Positions 25,505-37,358 of a stretch of DNA of 64,000 nt are shown here, piece by piece. A program made the translations under genes and the position numbers. The notes below the pieces were generated by a model. The model was not told the origin of the DNA and did no database searches. It worked only from the letters and a program-made list of their open reading frames with translations. This DNA comes from Arachis hypogaea (taxonomy: Eukaryota; Streptophyta; Magnoliopsida; Fabales; Fabaceae): assembly GCF_003086295.3 (NCBI RefSeq), contig NC_092040.1:4340001-4404000 (forward strand). The letters run 5' to 3'. Positions within the stretch are counted from its first letter, which is position 1. Each line of letters begins with the position of its first letter.

Positions 25505-28112
25505 TATTTTAATAATTTTCTAGTATTTTTTATTTTAAAATTATAAGTCAGTCGTTGATCTAATTATCAAGTTAAGTTGACTATTTACATTACACTCATT
25601 AGGTGTAACTTTTTTTAAAAATTTTATGTTAAGACGAGATATTTATATATTGGATTATTTTTTTATTCGTTAACATTAAAATTGAGTGATACTCAAATTT
25701 AAAAATAATAAAATTAGTGTTGACGTTAATTATTTTTTATAAAAGAAAAAATGAGTGTTTGAAAATTAATTGTCTTATCTACTTATTAGGACAAAACACA
25801 CTAAAAATAAAAATGAGAGTGATGAGAGGGACTTTGACTGATGTTTATTATTATCATTTCTGAGCAGCCTAGAGCTTTAATGTCAGTTTCTTGATGGGTC
25901 TGGATCAATCAAAATTACACCCAATCTCTCACACCCTTTAAAGGGTTTCGTTAGCAAGCATCATTGGAAATTGAATGTGCCATCTTGATTTGGCTCTGCT
26001 GAGTCATCCCATATATTCTTCAGTCCTTACATCTCTCAATATTTAATTCATTTCCAAATATTATTGCACATCTTCACCACCTCTTTTATTGAATTTGGTA
26101 AATCCCAAAATGTATGTAGAAAGCGGAAACAACAATGTTGCTGATTTGGTTCGATTCAATACTAGTAGTATACTAAAAAAACAAGAAACAAAATATAGGG
26201 TATGTTTATTTTTTTTAAGGAATTTGTGTCTACTCTTGTTATGGTAAAGATAGGTGAAAATGGTAATAAGTTTAACATTGTTTGGAGGAATCGTAGTAGC
26301 TATAGCCTATATGTGGTGATGTTAGAGGGTAGTGAATAGTGATATACTATTATGGCAATATGAGGTGTGAACAATACCTATTTTATGTAGACAAATAATA
26401 ATAGAAAAAATTATTTTAAAAATTAGATTTTATTATTAAAAGAGATTTATTTTTTATTAAAATTATTAAGAATAATTAATTAATAAAATATTTAAAAAAG
26501 ACTAAATTTTTTTAATTAAAGAGACAAATATACTCTTAAATAATTTTTATTTATTTATTCTTAAAAACATATTTTTTATTTAATTGAATCTTTTTTTCTT
26601 TTTTTTTAACTTTGTTTTTATGCATCAAATTAATTTCTTAGTCTTGCTTTTATTATAACTAATTTCATCATTATTTTATTTTATACTTTCACTTTGCACT
26701 CTTAAACCTAACACAACAATAGTATAATAAGAATTAAGAGAGGAAAAAAGAGAGGATATATTGTTATTTTTATTATTTTTTGAAAATTATGGAAAAAACT
26801 CAATTCAATTATAGTGTACCAATTCTGTAAAATTTTTATGTCGATCGTCAGTTGTTAAGTCCTATAATCAAATTCAATTTTGCAAGGTTAATAATGAAGA
26901 CAATTTTACACTATCTAACAACAATATCAAAATTAACTTCTTACAAAAAGAAGCGACAAAATCAAGTTGAAAACATGTATAACAACAACAACAATAATAA
27001 TCATAATAAAATTAGATATAATTTACATATGTATTTCAAGTTCAAAAAATAATAAAAAGTAAAAATATTTTTTTCTCTCTTCATTATTCTTATATTATTG
27101 TTGCTCCGTTGGGTTTTGAAAGTACAGTGAAACAATAAAATTATTTACTAATAATAAATTGGTGGTTTATAATAATAAATTTTTGTTATATAGATAAAAT
27201 TATATTAATAAAGATTTATATATAATAGGTAAATAGAAAGAAAATATATTTATAGAAAAGAAATAAATAAAACAATAACTTAAAAATATATATATCTTTT
27301 TCAACAAATATTTAGTCTTTTTTTAGATTACTAAAATTAATCTTCCTTACTAATTTCAAAATTAAAAATTCTATTTTAATAATTAAATTTTTTTCATATA
27401 ATATTATAAAAAAGAGTATAGTATGTGGGACCTGTACATATTAAAAAAGATAGGATAAGATACTAAAGTGTACATTTTCTTAAGGCGGGGGATTGAACGG
27501 ATTGGGACAAAGTAAATTGGAATGGACAGCTGTCTAGTTCCAAATAAAGAAGCTTGGTGGAGACTCACAAGACAAGAATAGTAATAAGTGACTATCCATT
27601 ATGACTTTCAACTTTGAACTTTCTAAAATACACTTTAGGGCAAGAAAAACTTAATGGACAATATTGATTATATTGAACTACACCATTATAATTAATGAAA
27701 GATTGAATTACTCTAGAGTAACTTATGTAAATTAATATAACTTAAATAATGTTTGTGTTTTTCAAAAAATCAAAAGAAAATATTTTAATAATAATAATAA
27801 TAACGACGACGACGGCGGTAATAAGAACGATAATAATAGTTATACCAGTAAACATATAAATATATGAGTAAATTCTATTTATCTCCTCGATAAATATAGG
27901 TAATTTTTATAGATATTTATTTTTGAGATATATTTTTTACCCATGATCGTGCATTTTAATGCAATATATTATTAGAGTTTAATTTCATGTCGATATAAAA
28001 AAATATGCACAAAGAATCAATCGTATATTATTATATCAATAAAAATAATTATTTTTAAATTTATTACTTACAAAGTCATTTAAATAAATGCATATATGTA
28101 CTTATATAAATA
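25505..28112. other. AT-rich intergenic DNA
   Basis: Mostly AT-rich. A less AT-rich, low-copy-looking stretch lies at about 25820-26160 and another at about 27480-27660. No reading frame, tRNA or hairpin strong enough to call was found in either. Confidence 0.45.

Positions 28113-28159
<47 letters not shown>
28113..28159. repeat. (ATT)n microsatellite
   Basis: About 47 bp of perfect ATT repeats. Confidence 0.95.
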
Positions 28160-28229
28160 GAGTTTAATTTTAATAAGATGATAGTGTAAAATAATTTTAC
28201 ACAATTGTCTAATTATATTATTTTTTTAA

Positions 28230-28974
28230 GAGGAGTGCTACACATACAAGTCATTTTGGCTTATAACTCTTACAAGTTGGGCCAAATCTAATACGCGCGT
28301 CACTGAACCATCTTCGCGTGTTTCATCTTCGTTTTTTTTTTCAAGTTTCTTGTCAAATTTGTTCGATCTCCTTCATGCATTCTCTCTTTGCCTTCGATCT
28401 CCTTCTGTTTTTTTTTTTCGATTTTCATGGTTTCTAAAATCAAGCTTTGAAATTGTTTTGAAGATGATGGAATTTCAGAAATACACCCAAACGATTACAG
28501 AAATATATCCAAAGGATTACAGAAATACACTCAAACAGTTATAGAAATAAACCAAACGATTACAGAAATACACCCAAAGGATTTAAGAAATACACCCAAT
28601 ATAGGGGAGAGACAGTATATTTCTTCTTGAAATCTTTTAATGTTTTGCTGGTTAAGGACGAGGCACATGGCAGAGACAATTTAGAAAAAAAGTCTAGAAG
28701 AACAGTAAAACAGTACCTTAAATAATGTTTCTTCGTTTTTTCTGGTGATTTTGATGAAGGAGAAAGAGAAAACGAAAAAAGGAGAAGAAATTTCAATAGA
28801 AAAAAGAAAGAGGAAGAGGTGGTGTTGATGACGACGATAGCGAGAAAGAAAAATTACAAAAAGAAGAAGAAGAAGAAGAAGAAGAAGAAGACACAAAAAA
28901 AATGTGAAAACAGCGTAAATATAAATAATTTGTATGACTTATATAAAAAAGTGCTTGTATGTGGGGAATAATCC
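28230..28974. mobile_element. TIR element with internal tandem repeat
   Basis: This 745-bp element begins GAGGAGTGCTACACATACAAG and ends with the related complement CTTGTATGTGGGGAATAATCC. TTTTTTAA flanks both sides (28222-28229 and 28975-28982). It includes a CTTCGCGTG-type GC patch near 28310, a 22-bp tandem array (28476-28600) and an (AAG)n run near 28860. It appears to sit inside another MITE: GTGTAAAATAATTTTACAC lies just left of it (about 28177-28200) and a related ATGAAATTATTTTACAT just right (about 29050). It contains no protein that I recognise. Confidence 0.7.
28476..28600. repeat. 22-bp tandem repeat, about 5.5 copies
   Basis: Consecutive copies of a unit close to CAGAAATACACCCAAACGATTA with small substitutions (for example ATATATCC for ATACACCC and GGATTACAG for CGATTACAG). 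It lies within the TIR element at 28230-28974. Confidence 0.9.
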
Positions 28975-28984
28975 TTTTTTAATG

Positions 28985-30640
28985 AGTATTTGCGGTTATA
29001 TAAAAATATAGTTTTCTTCTGACATACTATTATATAATTTGATACACGTATGAAATTATTTTACATTTAAAAAGACAGTCCATCAAAATTAAAACGGTTA
29101 TTATTATTATTATTATTATCAAGAAAACGTACTTGGGTCTAAAATCAATTGCTTTCGTTTTAATTTTATTTGCACCATCTTATTATATGCTACTACCATG
29201 AAATCACGAGAAAATACATAAATAATATGCTTTCTCATGGGGAAAAAAATTCTAAAATTTTAGGTAACAAAATTCTAATAGTATATCAAAAAATCATTTA
29301 TCTTGAAAACTTAAATTTTTGCTATAAATAATGATGTGAAAAAAATTTTGGTCTAGCAAAATCTATCTATGATCACGTATACAACCTAATATTCTCATCA
29401 GTACTGCTTCAACAGTTCAATGCACTTCCAATTGTTTTTTTTTATAATTTATTAATTTCAAATATCATGAAAAAGACAAAGTGGATGAGTTATTAACTTT
29501 TTATTGGCTAGTAATGTAGTGATGTTTTACATTATATTAGTGTGTCACAATAATTTATTTTTCTATTCAAATAAAAGAAACTAAAGTTATGTTTTTACTA
29601 TTTGTATAAGTTATTTCTAAATAAATATACAAAGTATTTTAATAAAATTTCTTTTCTTATAATTTACAAACCCTAAACACAAGTAAACACCTAAATAAAT
29701 ATTATGTCTTTGATATTATATGTTTATTTGTCCTTAATTAAATTTGATTATATATATGTTTTATGAAAATCGTTGTAAATCACAATAATTTACTAATTTA
29801 GCACTTCATAATAATAAATAATTTCTAGTTTTTACCCACAATAATTTAGTAATTAGCATACACATTATATTAATCGTTACATGTAAGAAGGATTTATCAT
29901 GTAGAAGAGGTACTCGTCCTAATCCTAAAACAATCGACTAGGACAAAGACGATTAATGTTTCAAGACAGTAATTTAGTGTGTATTAGAGACCTATATAAG
30001 TAACACAAACTACGAATAATACTAAAATTTTTTATTATAAACTTTTTTTAAAATTATTATTAATATTTTTATAAATTTTTAACAAGTACACATATATGTT
30101 ACAATGAGTACAACTAAAATTCTTATTGTTAAGCAATTTTTAATTATTTTAAAAAATTTTATAAAGTTCAATTGAGATCTTATAAATATGGTGTAAGATT
30201 TAAAAAATATAGAAGACATGTTTATATAAAATCTTTCAAACGGGGCGCTAGTACAAATGATTTACAAACATGTTAATGTACATGTTATTATATTAATATC
30301 ATTAAATTTATATGATAACATCTTATGAAATTAATTTTTATAGAAAAATGCTTTAAAAACATAATACCTTAAAAATTAAATTGAAAATATTAGCATAAAA
30401 ATGCAGACAATAAGACGTGTTTGTTTGTGTTTTTTCTTTTCTGTCATTTTGGCAACTGACGGATATAGGTCAAATCAATGTGTCCTTAAAAATCTATAGA
30501 GAGCAGCTATTCTGGTGCTTCAACAAGTGGATTAATATCAGTCTTTGAATTTCTTTTTATTTATTTTTCCCACCATCTAGCTGAGAAGGGCATAAATGAA
30601 CATGTTTTGTTTTTAGTATGTAAATAAATAAGAAAATTAT
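28985..30640. other. AT-rich DNA left of the pararetrovirus
   Basis: AT-rich with a short ATT run near 29100 and no gene. Ends at the inverted-repeat sequence that flanks the viral copy. Confidence 0.5.
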
Positions 30641-30641
30641 A

Positions 30642-30682
30642 TGGTACAGATCTAAATCTGTACAGATTTAAAGATTTGTTTA
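30642..30682. repeat. Left arm of inverted repeat flanking the viral copy
   Basis: TGGTACAGATCTAAATCTG followed by TACAGATTTAAAGATTTG has an imperfect complement on the far side of the viral copy (about 37931-37978, containing AAATCTATAAATCTGTACCA and CATCTGTACATT). The arms are about 40 bp. Such repeats are not part of caulimovirus genomes, so they probably belong to the target or to another element. Confidence 0.6.
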
Positions 30683-30743
30683 CATCATATTTTCTAAAGT
30701 CACACTTTAAATCGTAACTCTTCACAAAGAAAAGCGTCACCTA

Positions 30744-31163
30744 ATGGAAAAAAGTAAATTAGAAGAGTTAAGAGAAGAAATAATTAAGTTATCAAAATTA
30801 ATAGATCAAAAATTAATGATTTTAACTAATGTTAAATGTAATGACACCGAATTCTTAAAATCAATACAAAAAGATTTTTCTCAAAATCTTTATTTTACTA
30901 TAAGTTTTATTGAAGGACTTCAAAAACCTGAAAAAACTTATTTTTCACACGGAATTTCTAAGAAATGTTACCATGGAAATGATTCCCCACATCTTTATCA
31001 TACTTTTAACCCACAATTAAATTCTATAGTAGATATGCTTGAAGAAATATTAGTATCCATAAAATTTCAAAGAAATAAGGAAAAAGAGAATCCCAAAGAA
31101 GAAAAATTTCAAAATATAATCAACATAACAGATTTAAAAGTAAAACCACCACTAAAATTATGA
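30744..31163 (+). CDS. Viral small ORF, virion-associated-protein-like
   Basis: An intact 139-codon frame. The N-terminal third is a predicted coiled coil (leucine/isoleucine heptads within KLEELREEIIKLSKLIDQK), and the C-terminus is Lys/Pro-rich (ending KVKPPLKL). Caulimovirus ORF III proteins have the same plan: N-terminal coiled coil and a basic, proline-containing nucleic-acid-binding tail. The stop overlaps the next start codon (ATGA at 31160-31163), as is usual in the polycistronic caulimovirus RNA. The assignment is from position and architecture only; sequence similarity to a named protein was not recognised. Confidence 0.6.
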   Translation: MEKSKLEELREEIIKLSKLIDQKLMILTNVKCNDTEFLKSIQKDFSQNLYFTISFIEGLQKPEKTYFSHGISKKCYHGNDSPHLYHTFNPQLNSIVDMLEEILVSIKFQRNKEKENPKEEKFQNIINITDLKVKPPLKL

Positions 31164-32510
31164 ATATTGAGGAAAAATTAGAAGAAGTTGCAATGCTTTT
31201 TAAACAATTAAAAATGGCTCAAGAAAATAATATTATGGAACAAGGATTTCAAATAGAAGAAGAATTAGTAAATTCTGAAAATATAGAAAATGAAGAACAC
31301 ATCCTAGATTATTCAAGTGACGAAGAACCAGCAATTCCAATACAAGTAAAGAATGAAGCTGGAACATCTAAAGATAATCAATCTCAATTTAAATGGGAAA
31401 CAGGTTTTGATAATTATGCTTTCAAAAAAGGGTTTATAAATAAAGATTCAAAATATACAAAAATACCATCAAAATACGTTCCTAAAATCCAGAAAATGGA
31501 AGGAGAAAGAATGCTTGACTTAGACTGTAAAAAGAATGAAAAGAAAATTTTCGAAAATTGGTTGAATTCCTTTTTATTAGAAGCCTTTACTAATCCAAAA
31601 CTTAGTGATTTGTCTGGAAGAGATATTTGGAATTACATAGGGTCTCATACTAAAGGAACTATAAGAGATTATATGACATCAATAGAGAACCAAATAATAG
31701 AAGAATTAGCAACAAAAACAACAGCTTATGATAAAATATTATATATAATGATGATTCTATATAAAAAATTTTTTGGAAAAAAATATTATAGATCATAGAC
31801 AAGAAGTCTATAATAAAGAATATCAAGAAGCAAAAAACCATCTAGCTAATATTCAGATATATGATCTATGTAATGTAGAGTCTTATATATGTGAATATAG
31901 AATATATTATTACAAATTAAAAGAAGAAGATAAAAATCATTATCTTAGTATGTATATAACAAAACTTCCATATCCTGCTAATGAATTTATAATGGGAAGA
32001 TTTATAAGAGAGATAAATAGAGGGACAATTGAAAATAATTTTGGTGGAGCAACATCTGCAATAAGAGAGGAAATAAAAGAACGTTGTATGCAAGAAGCGA
32101 CTCAAAAAAGATTTGCAAATATAATTAGAATTTGCTGTCAGGATAATGAAGAGATACCTCAAAAATATGGTCTTAATAAAAACCTTCAAAGAAAAAGAAA
32201 ATATCAATTTAGAAAAAGAAAATATTATCCAAACTGGAGAAAAAAGAGGTATTTTAGGAAGGAAAATAACAATAAAAACAAAAGACAAAAAAATAACTAT
32301 TGCCCAAATAAAAAAGAAAATTGTAAGTGTTGGTATTGCCAAGAAGAAGGACACTATGCAAATGAATGTCCAAAAAAGAAGGATAAAAGGAATCTTACTA
32401 AACAAATAGAAATTGTTAAGTCTTGTTTCATGGAACCATTAGAGGAATCTGATGATAACTTAGACTATATTTTTGAATATGTCTCAGAAACAGACTCAGA
32501 GATTGAGTAA
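31160..32510 (+). pseudogene. Viral coat protein, frameshifted
   Basis: Two overlapping frames cover one coat-protein gene: 31160-31798 and 31773-32510, offset by one frame. The switch falls in the homopolymer-rich stretch near 31768-31786, which suggests a single small indel. Features in order are an acidic N-terminal region (DYSSDEEPA), the conserved core, a Lys/Arg-rich basic region, a CCHC zinc knuckle at 32328-32369 (C-WY-C-QEEG-H-YANE-C) that in this family binds RNA during packaging, and an acidic C-terminal tail (EESDDNLD). Both acidic ends around a knuckle are typical of caulimovirus coat proteins. Confidence 0.85.
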
Positions 32511-34470
32511 TAATGCCACATTTATTACTATAAAAATAACAGAAAAGTTTATAAATGCTTTCATAGATTCTGGAGCAACACAATGCTTTGCTAGTTCAAA
32601 TATAAAACTTGATTGGAAAAAATTAAAGAAACCATTAAGAGTTAGAATAGCTGACAAATCAATACATAAAATTGACCAAAAAGCAGAAATGGCTGAAATT
32701 TTTATTCAAAATTATAGGTTCATTGTTCCATCTATATATATGTTAGATTCTGGAATGGATTTTATCATAGGAAATAACTTTTTAAAGCTATATCATCCAT
32801 TCATTCAAGAATTAACATATATAGTTTTAAAAGCTCCACACGATTCTTCAATAAATCAAAAATCGAAACGTATAAAAATACCAACCACTACTATAGATAA
32901 GATTCTAAAATTTAAAATATTTTCTATATTAGAGACATGTTATTTAAATTTATACTTTCAGATAAAAATTCTAAAAAATAATCTTGAAACAAAGATAGAA
33001 TAAATTCTTGATGAAATTTGTGCTGAAAATCCTTTAGATATTAAAAATACAAATAACGAATTAGTAAGCATTAAATTAAAAGACCCTACAAAAGAGATAA
33101 ATGTTCCAAATAAAATTCTATATTCCGTAAGAGATAGAGAAGAGTTCTCATTAGAATGTAGAGATCTTTTGGAAAAAGGAATTATAAGATTAAGTAAAAG
33201 TCCTCATGCGGCTCCAGCCTTTTATGTCGAAAACAATAATGAAATTAAAAGGGGAAAACGAAGAATGGTTATTAACTATAAGAAGATGAATGAAGCAACT
33301 ATTGGTGATGCTTATAAACTTCAAAGAAAAGATTCTATTTTAGAAAAAATCAAAGGAGCAACTTGGTTTTCATCTCTTAATGCAAAATCAGGATATTGGC
33401 AACTTCGTTTAGACGAAGAAACAAAGAAATTAATTGCTTTTACTTGCCCAACAAAAGAATCAACAAGTGTGTTGCTCTATGAATGGAATGTATTACCATT
33501 CGGATTAAAACAAGCCCCAGGTATTTATCAAAGATTTATGGAAGAAAATCTAAAAGAGTTAAATGAATTTGTTTTAGTGTACATTGATGATATACTAGTT
33601 TTTACAAAACAAGATAAAGAAGACCATCTTCAAAAATTATTAATAGTTTTAAAAAGATGTAAAGAAAAAGGGTTAGTTCTTAGCAAAAAGAAAGCAAGAA
33701 TAGCAAAACAAGAAATAGAGTTTCTTGGATTAATTCTATCCACCGAAGGAAAGCTAAAACTTCAACCAAATGTTCTAGAAAAGGTAAATTTATTTCCTAA
33801 TAAAATAGAAGATAGAAAACAATTACAAAGATTTTTGGGGTGTATAAATTATATCTCTGATCAAGGATTTTTAAAGAATATAACAGAATACACTAAAAGC
33901 TTATTTCCAAAAATAAGTACTAAAAAAGAATGGAAATGGGATGAAAAAGATAGTATACAAATTCAAAGAATAAAAGAATTATGTGAAAAACTTCCAAAAC
34001 TTTATATTCCAGAAGAAAATGACTACTTAATAGTAGAAACAGATGCCTCAGACATAACCTGGTCGAGATATCTAAAAGCTAAGAAAGCTATAAAAAGCTT
34101 GGAACAAGAAAAAGAATCATTAGATTCTAAATATTCCCCAAGGGAATTACTTTGCAGGTATATTTCAGGGACTTTTACTCCAACAGAACATAGATATACC
34201 ACTCATGAAAAGGAAACTCTAGCAGCAATTAAATCTCTTAAGAAATGGAAAATTGATTTACTACCCAGAGAATTTACATTAAGGACAGATTCAAGTTACC
34301 TAACAGGTTTTATACGATATAATTTAAAAGTTGATTATAATCATGGACGATTGGTAAGATGGCAATTATTTTTGTTACAATATCCAATAAAAATTGAATA
34401 CATTAAGGGTGACAAAAATGTTATTGCAGATACATTAACAAGAGAATGGAATTCGTCTACAACGCATTAG
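32473..34470 (+). pseudogene. Viral polymerase: protease, RT, RNase H
   Basis: One frame broken by an in-frame TAA at 33001-33003. Before the stop lies the aspartic protease with the DSGAT active site (near 32566). After it, 33169-34470 carries the reverse transcriptase, with RMVINYKKMN, LPFGLKQAP and the catalytic YIDD box at 33580-33591, and the RNase H region with ETDASD and LRTDSSYLTG, ending ADTLTREW. Domain order and sizes agree with caulimovirus ORF V, which copies the pregenomic RNA. The start overlaps the end of the coat-protein gene. Apart from the stop, the RT and RNase H frame is open for 433 codons. Confidence 0.93.
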
Positions 34471-35799
34471 ATCAAGAAATTCAGAAATACGAACAAGAAC
34501 TCGAAAAGTGCAAGCATTGTCAGCAATTAAGGACACAGATCCAATCCCTCAAAAAGGCCATCGAAGCAATGAAATCAACACAACAACCAAAACCATCAAA
34601 GTTCAGCCAGCTAAGCGTGGTGGACAAATCAGGTGAAGAAAAAATTCCAGAAAATAAAACAATTGTTGAAATTATCAAAAAATCCACCCAAGATAAAAAA
34701 ATATTATGTAATTTATAATGGCCCCATGAAAGGAGTATATGATGCCTGAAAAAAAGCAGCACCATTTACACATCAATCAAGGATAATTCATAAAGGAGGG
34801 TTTTTAACACTGGAAGAAGCAAAGAAATCTTTCAGGGAATATGAAGCTCTTCATCCAGAGCAAACCCTAAAAAGAGCAGATAAAGCTCCAATTCAAACCC
34901 AGAGAACAGGAATAATAAGAAACATTCCTACAAGGGCTAAAATCAAGGAAAAGAAAAGGGTCTGTAGATCAAATCTCAGAGAAACCGTTAACATAGTCCT
35001 AAATTGGACTGAAGAAAAAAGGGCAATCTTGGGATATTATCCTATTGCCAAAGAACAGCTAACAAAGCTGGTTATATTTCCAGAGGCCTCCCCATCTGAC
35101 ACCTATCAGTTTTTCCAGTATGGATTAATTGATACAATTTTAATTTTTAATGATTTAAAAATTATTAGTGAGTTTCCTGCAGGATTCATTGATGCAGTAA
35201 AGAGATTTAAAAATATGATTGACAACGTAAATCCAAGGGATATATCCCTAAAATTTACGAATAGTCAACCTATTTTTAATGAAGAAGAAGAATGCTTGGT
35301 TCCAGCACATCAAGTAATCTTCATGTCCGTCTTCCCAGGAAATTTTCAACCAATTGATCAAGTTCAAGATTTAACAATCTACAGTCATGAAGGAAGACTA
35401 GCCAGCACACTAGCAAGGGTCTTCGAAAGAACTCAAAAGATAACAAGGGAATCTCACACAAGAATCAATTATAAAAGCAGAAATACTTTGCTTGTGTCCA
35501 GTAAAAGAAATGAAATTGAAGAAAGAGAGATGAGACTCTTAGTGGAATTTGAATCAGCATTCTACAACTTATCTGGACTCTTAGAAAAGCTCCCCGAAGG
35601 GATAAAGAGGAATCTCTGCTATTTGATAAAAGACAGAGAAGACCACAAGTGCCAGCTATGTGTCTCAGAGTTATCTGAAGAAAGCAATAATGAAACGGAA
35701 TCAACCCACATGATAAAGGAAGAAGACAACGCATCTGAAGGTCACATGATGAAAGGAGAAGACAGCACATCTGAAGCATCTCTCAACATTATTGCATAG
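34446..35799 (+). pseudogene. Viral transactivator/viroplasmin, broken
   Basis: Starts with an ATG overlapping the polymerase end. The first frame (34446-34718) has an N-terminal coiled coil and a CKHC motif. A frame change occurs in the A-rich stretch near 34690-34702, after which the viroplasmin-type motif YNGPMKGVYDA is read. A TGA at 34747-34749 interrupts that, and a long open frame (35029-35799 and upstream) covers the rest. A late CQLC pair and an acidic tail with two similar short blocks (about 35700-35780) end the protein. The caulimovirus homologue forms inclusion bodies and reactivates ribosomes between the cistrons of the viral RNA. Confidence 0.75.
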
Positions 35800-35940
35800 T
35801 GACGTAAGCGCTTAGGTCATAGAGCACCAACAATGTAGCTGGTGCAAGATAATAAACAATGACGTAAGCAATGACGTAAGCAATGACGTCATAAGAAGGG
35901 TAAGGATGGGAATTGTCCATCAGACCCAACCATTATAAAT
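35800..35940 (+). promoter_or_regulatory. Viral full-length transcript promoter
   Basis: Directly after the transactivator stop there are three TGACGTAAG motifs (35800-35808, 35860-35868, 35872-35880) and a TGACGTCA (35884-35891). The last three form a tandem array with 12-bp spacing. TATAAAT follows at 35934-35940. TGACG pairs are the as-1 type sites bound by TGA bZIP factors in caulimovirus promoters such as CaMV 35S. Both parts are intact in sequence. Confidence 0.85.
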
Positions 35941-36152
35941 AGGTTGCTTAGGCAATTGTAAAAGGCATCAGACAATAGAAAGCAGAAGGCTAAGAGTACT
36001 CATATGCTAGGAGAGCAAGGAGGAAGCTGCCAAGGCGATTCTAAAGTCTGAAGAAGAATTCCCTTAGGAAAACCCAATTCTAAACTCCCCTCTAGAGTTA
36101 GTATCTACAATCTCCCCTCTGGAGATAAAAACATCCTATGTAAAATATTCTA

Positions 36153-36158
36153 AATAAA
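36153..36158 (+). terminator. Viral poly(A) signal
   Basis: AATAAA lies about 215 bp downstream of the TATA box. In pararetroviruses the signal sits after the RNA start, so the transcript carries a terminal repeat; the spacing here would give a repeat of roughly 200 nt. It lies upstream of the movement-protein gene, as in the family. Confidence 0.7.
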
Positions 36159-36203
36159 GGAAGTTTTTTCAAAAAGGTACGCCTTTATCCTAATCTCTTA
36201 GTT

Positions 36204-37049
36204 ATGAATTATTTAGAAAGTTTAGAATTAACGGAAGAATCTGATTATTATAGATTATCTGCTTTATTAGATAATGAAAAATAGGCTGTTCTAAAAACAG
36301 AATTAAATCTCAAATCAAATGAAAATTTTAATAAACAAAATCTTTTAAAAGAAGTTTTTAATAGAAAAAATATAATATACTATGGAAAAATTCAACTTGA
36401 AGCTCCTATAAAGATAAAATCCGCCAATGGAGAACTTGAAATAGCTTTGATAAATGATGAAGAATTGAGTAAACAGATTGAGAAAATTAAGGATCAACAA
36501 AAAATATCTAAAATTGGATGGATTCATATTAGTACTATACAAGTCTTAATCAAATCTACATATATGAAAGGAATTAATTCACCAATAAGCTTAGCAATCT
36601 GTGACAAAAGAATTACTGACGACCCAATAGATCAAATAATTGGAATTGTTCATGGAAACTTGGCAAACGTAAATGTTAAATTCAATGCCCATTTTGGATA
36701 TGCTATACCTTTATCAACTGAAAACCTTGGAAGATCTATAAGTTTGGCCTATAAATTCCACAGAAAGAATCTAATGGAACAAGACGATGAACCATTTTCA
36801 ATTACATATGCAATAAATTATGCTCTAACAAATAGCCATCATAGTATAATATTTAAAAACAGAGAAAGAATTTATGTTGATGAATTATTTCAGAAAATTG
36901 TAAAAACAGAAATACCAAAATATAAAGCTATTGAAAATCCAGTTCTATTATTAAAAGAACCATCAGAAAAATTAGTTTCATCGAATTTTCAAATAAGAGA
37001 ATCTAAAATTAATAGCCCTTTAAGTTTATCCAAGTTAAAGATTAAATAA
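36204..37049 (+). pseudogene. Viral movement protein, with in-frame stop(s)
   Basis: ATG at 36204 begins a frame stopped by TAG at 36282-36284. The same frame then continues open to TAA at 37047-37049. It has the 30K-type movement protein core (IGWIHISTIQVLIKSTYMKG, NSPISLAICDKRI, HFGYAIPLSTENLG), which forms tubules at plasmodesmata for cell-to-cell transport. Beyond the TAA the frame stays open for some 24 further codons of Lys/Glu-rich coiled coil before another stop, so 37047 may itself be a premature stop. Position right after the promoter and poly(A) signal matches caulimovirus ORF I. Confidence 0.85.
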
Positions 37050-37118
37050 GAAAATTCTGAAATAAAAGAATTAACAAAAAAGGTCGAAAAATTAAATGAA
37101 ACCCTAAACATTAAATTA

Positions 37119-37356
37119 TGACAATAAATAAAGAAAAAAATATATGTAACTTATCAAGACAAGAAACAAGAGCTCTTTGAAAGAGAAAATCGGTTGAATT
37201 ATTTACAGTTTTCTGAAATAAATCAAAGAGCATTTGAAACTCTAAAAATAATCTATGACAAGTTAAAAAGAGAAGTCGAAGAGATAGAAAAATTAATAGA
37301 ATCTTTAGAAAATAGTGATGAATCGATGATAGAATTTGCAGAAATTCTAAGATAAA
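37119..37356 (+). pseudogene. Viral small coiled-coil ORF, probably frameshifted
   Basis: An ATG near 37119 overlaps the end of the extended movement-protein frame but stops after about 20 codons. A second frame (about 37131-37355) is open and encodes Glu/Lys/Leu-rich coiled coil (LKREVEEIEKLIESLENS). The two probably represent one small gene with a frame change. It occupies the place of the small ORFs that follow the movement protein in soymoviruses. No specific function is assigned. Confidence 0.5.
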
Positions 37357-37358
37357 TA

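Noticed and set aside
25820..26060. Possible microRNA or lost gene in a low-copy-looking stretch
   Set aside because: No hairpin with a suitable arm and no reading frame could be found by eye.
28862..28890. GAA/AAG run as part of a Leu-rich minus-strand protein
   Set aside because: Simple-sequence repeat; the frame is low-complexity and lies within a mobile element.
31917..32405. 162-codon hydrophobic minus-strand frame
   Set aside because: Shadow of the Lys-rich, A-rich viral coat-protein gene; poly-Lys read in reverse gives Phe/Ile-rich sequence.
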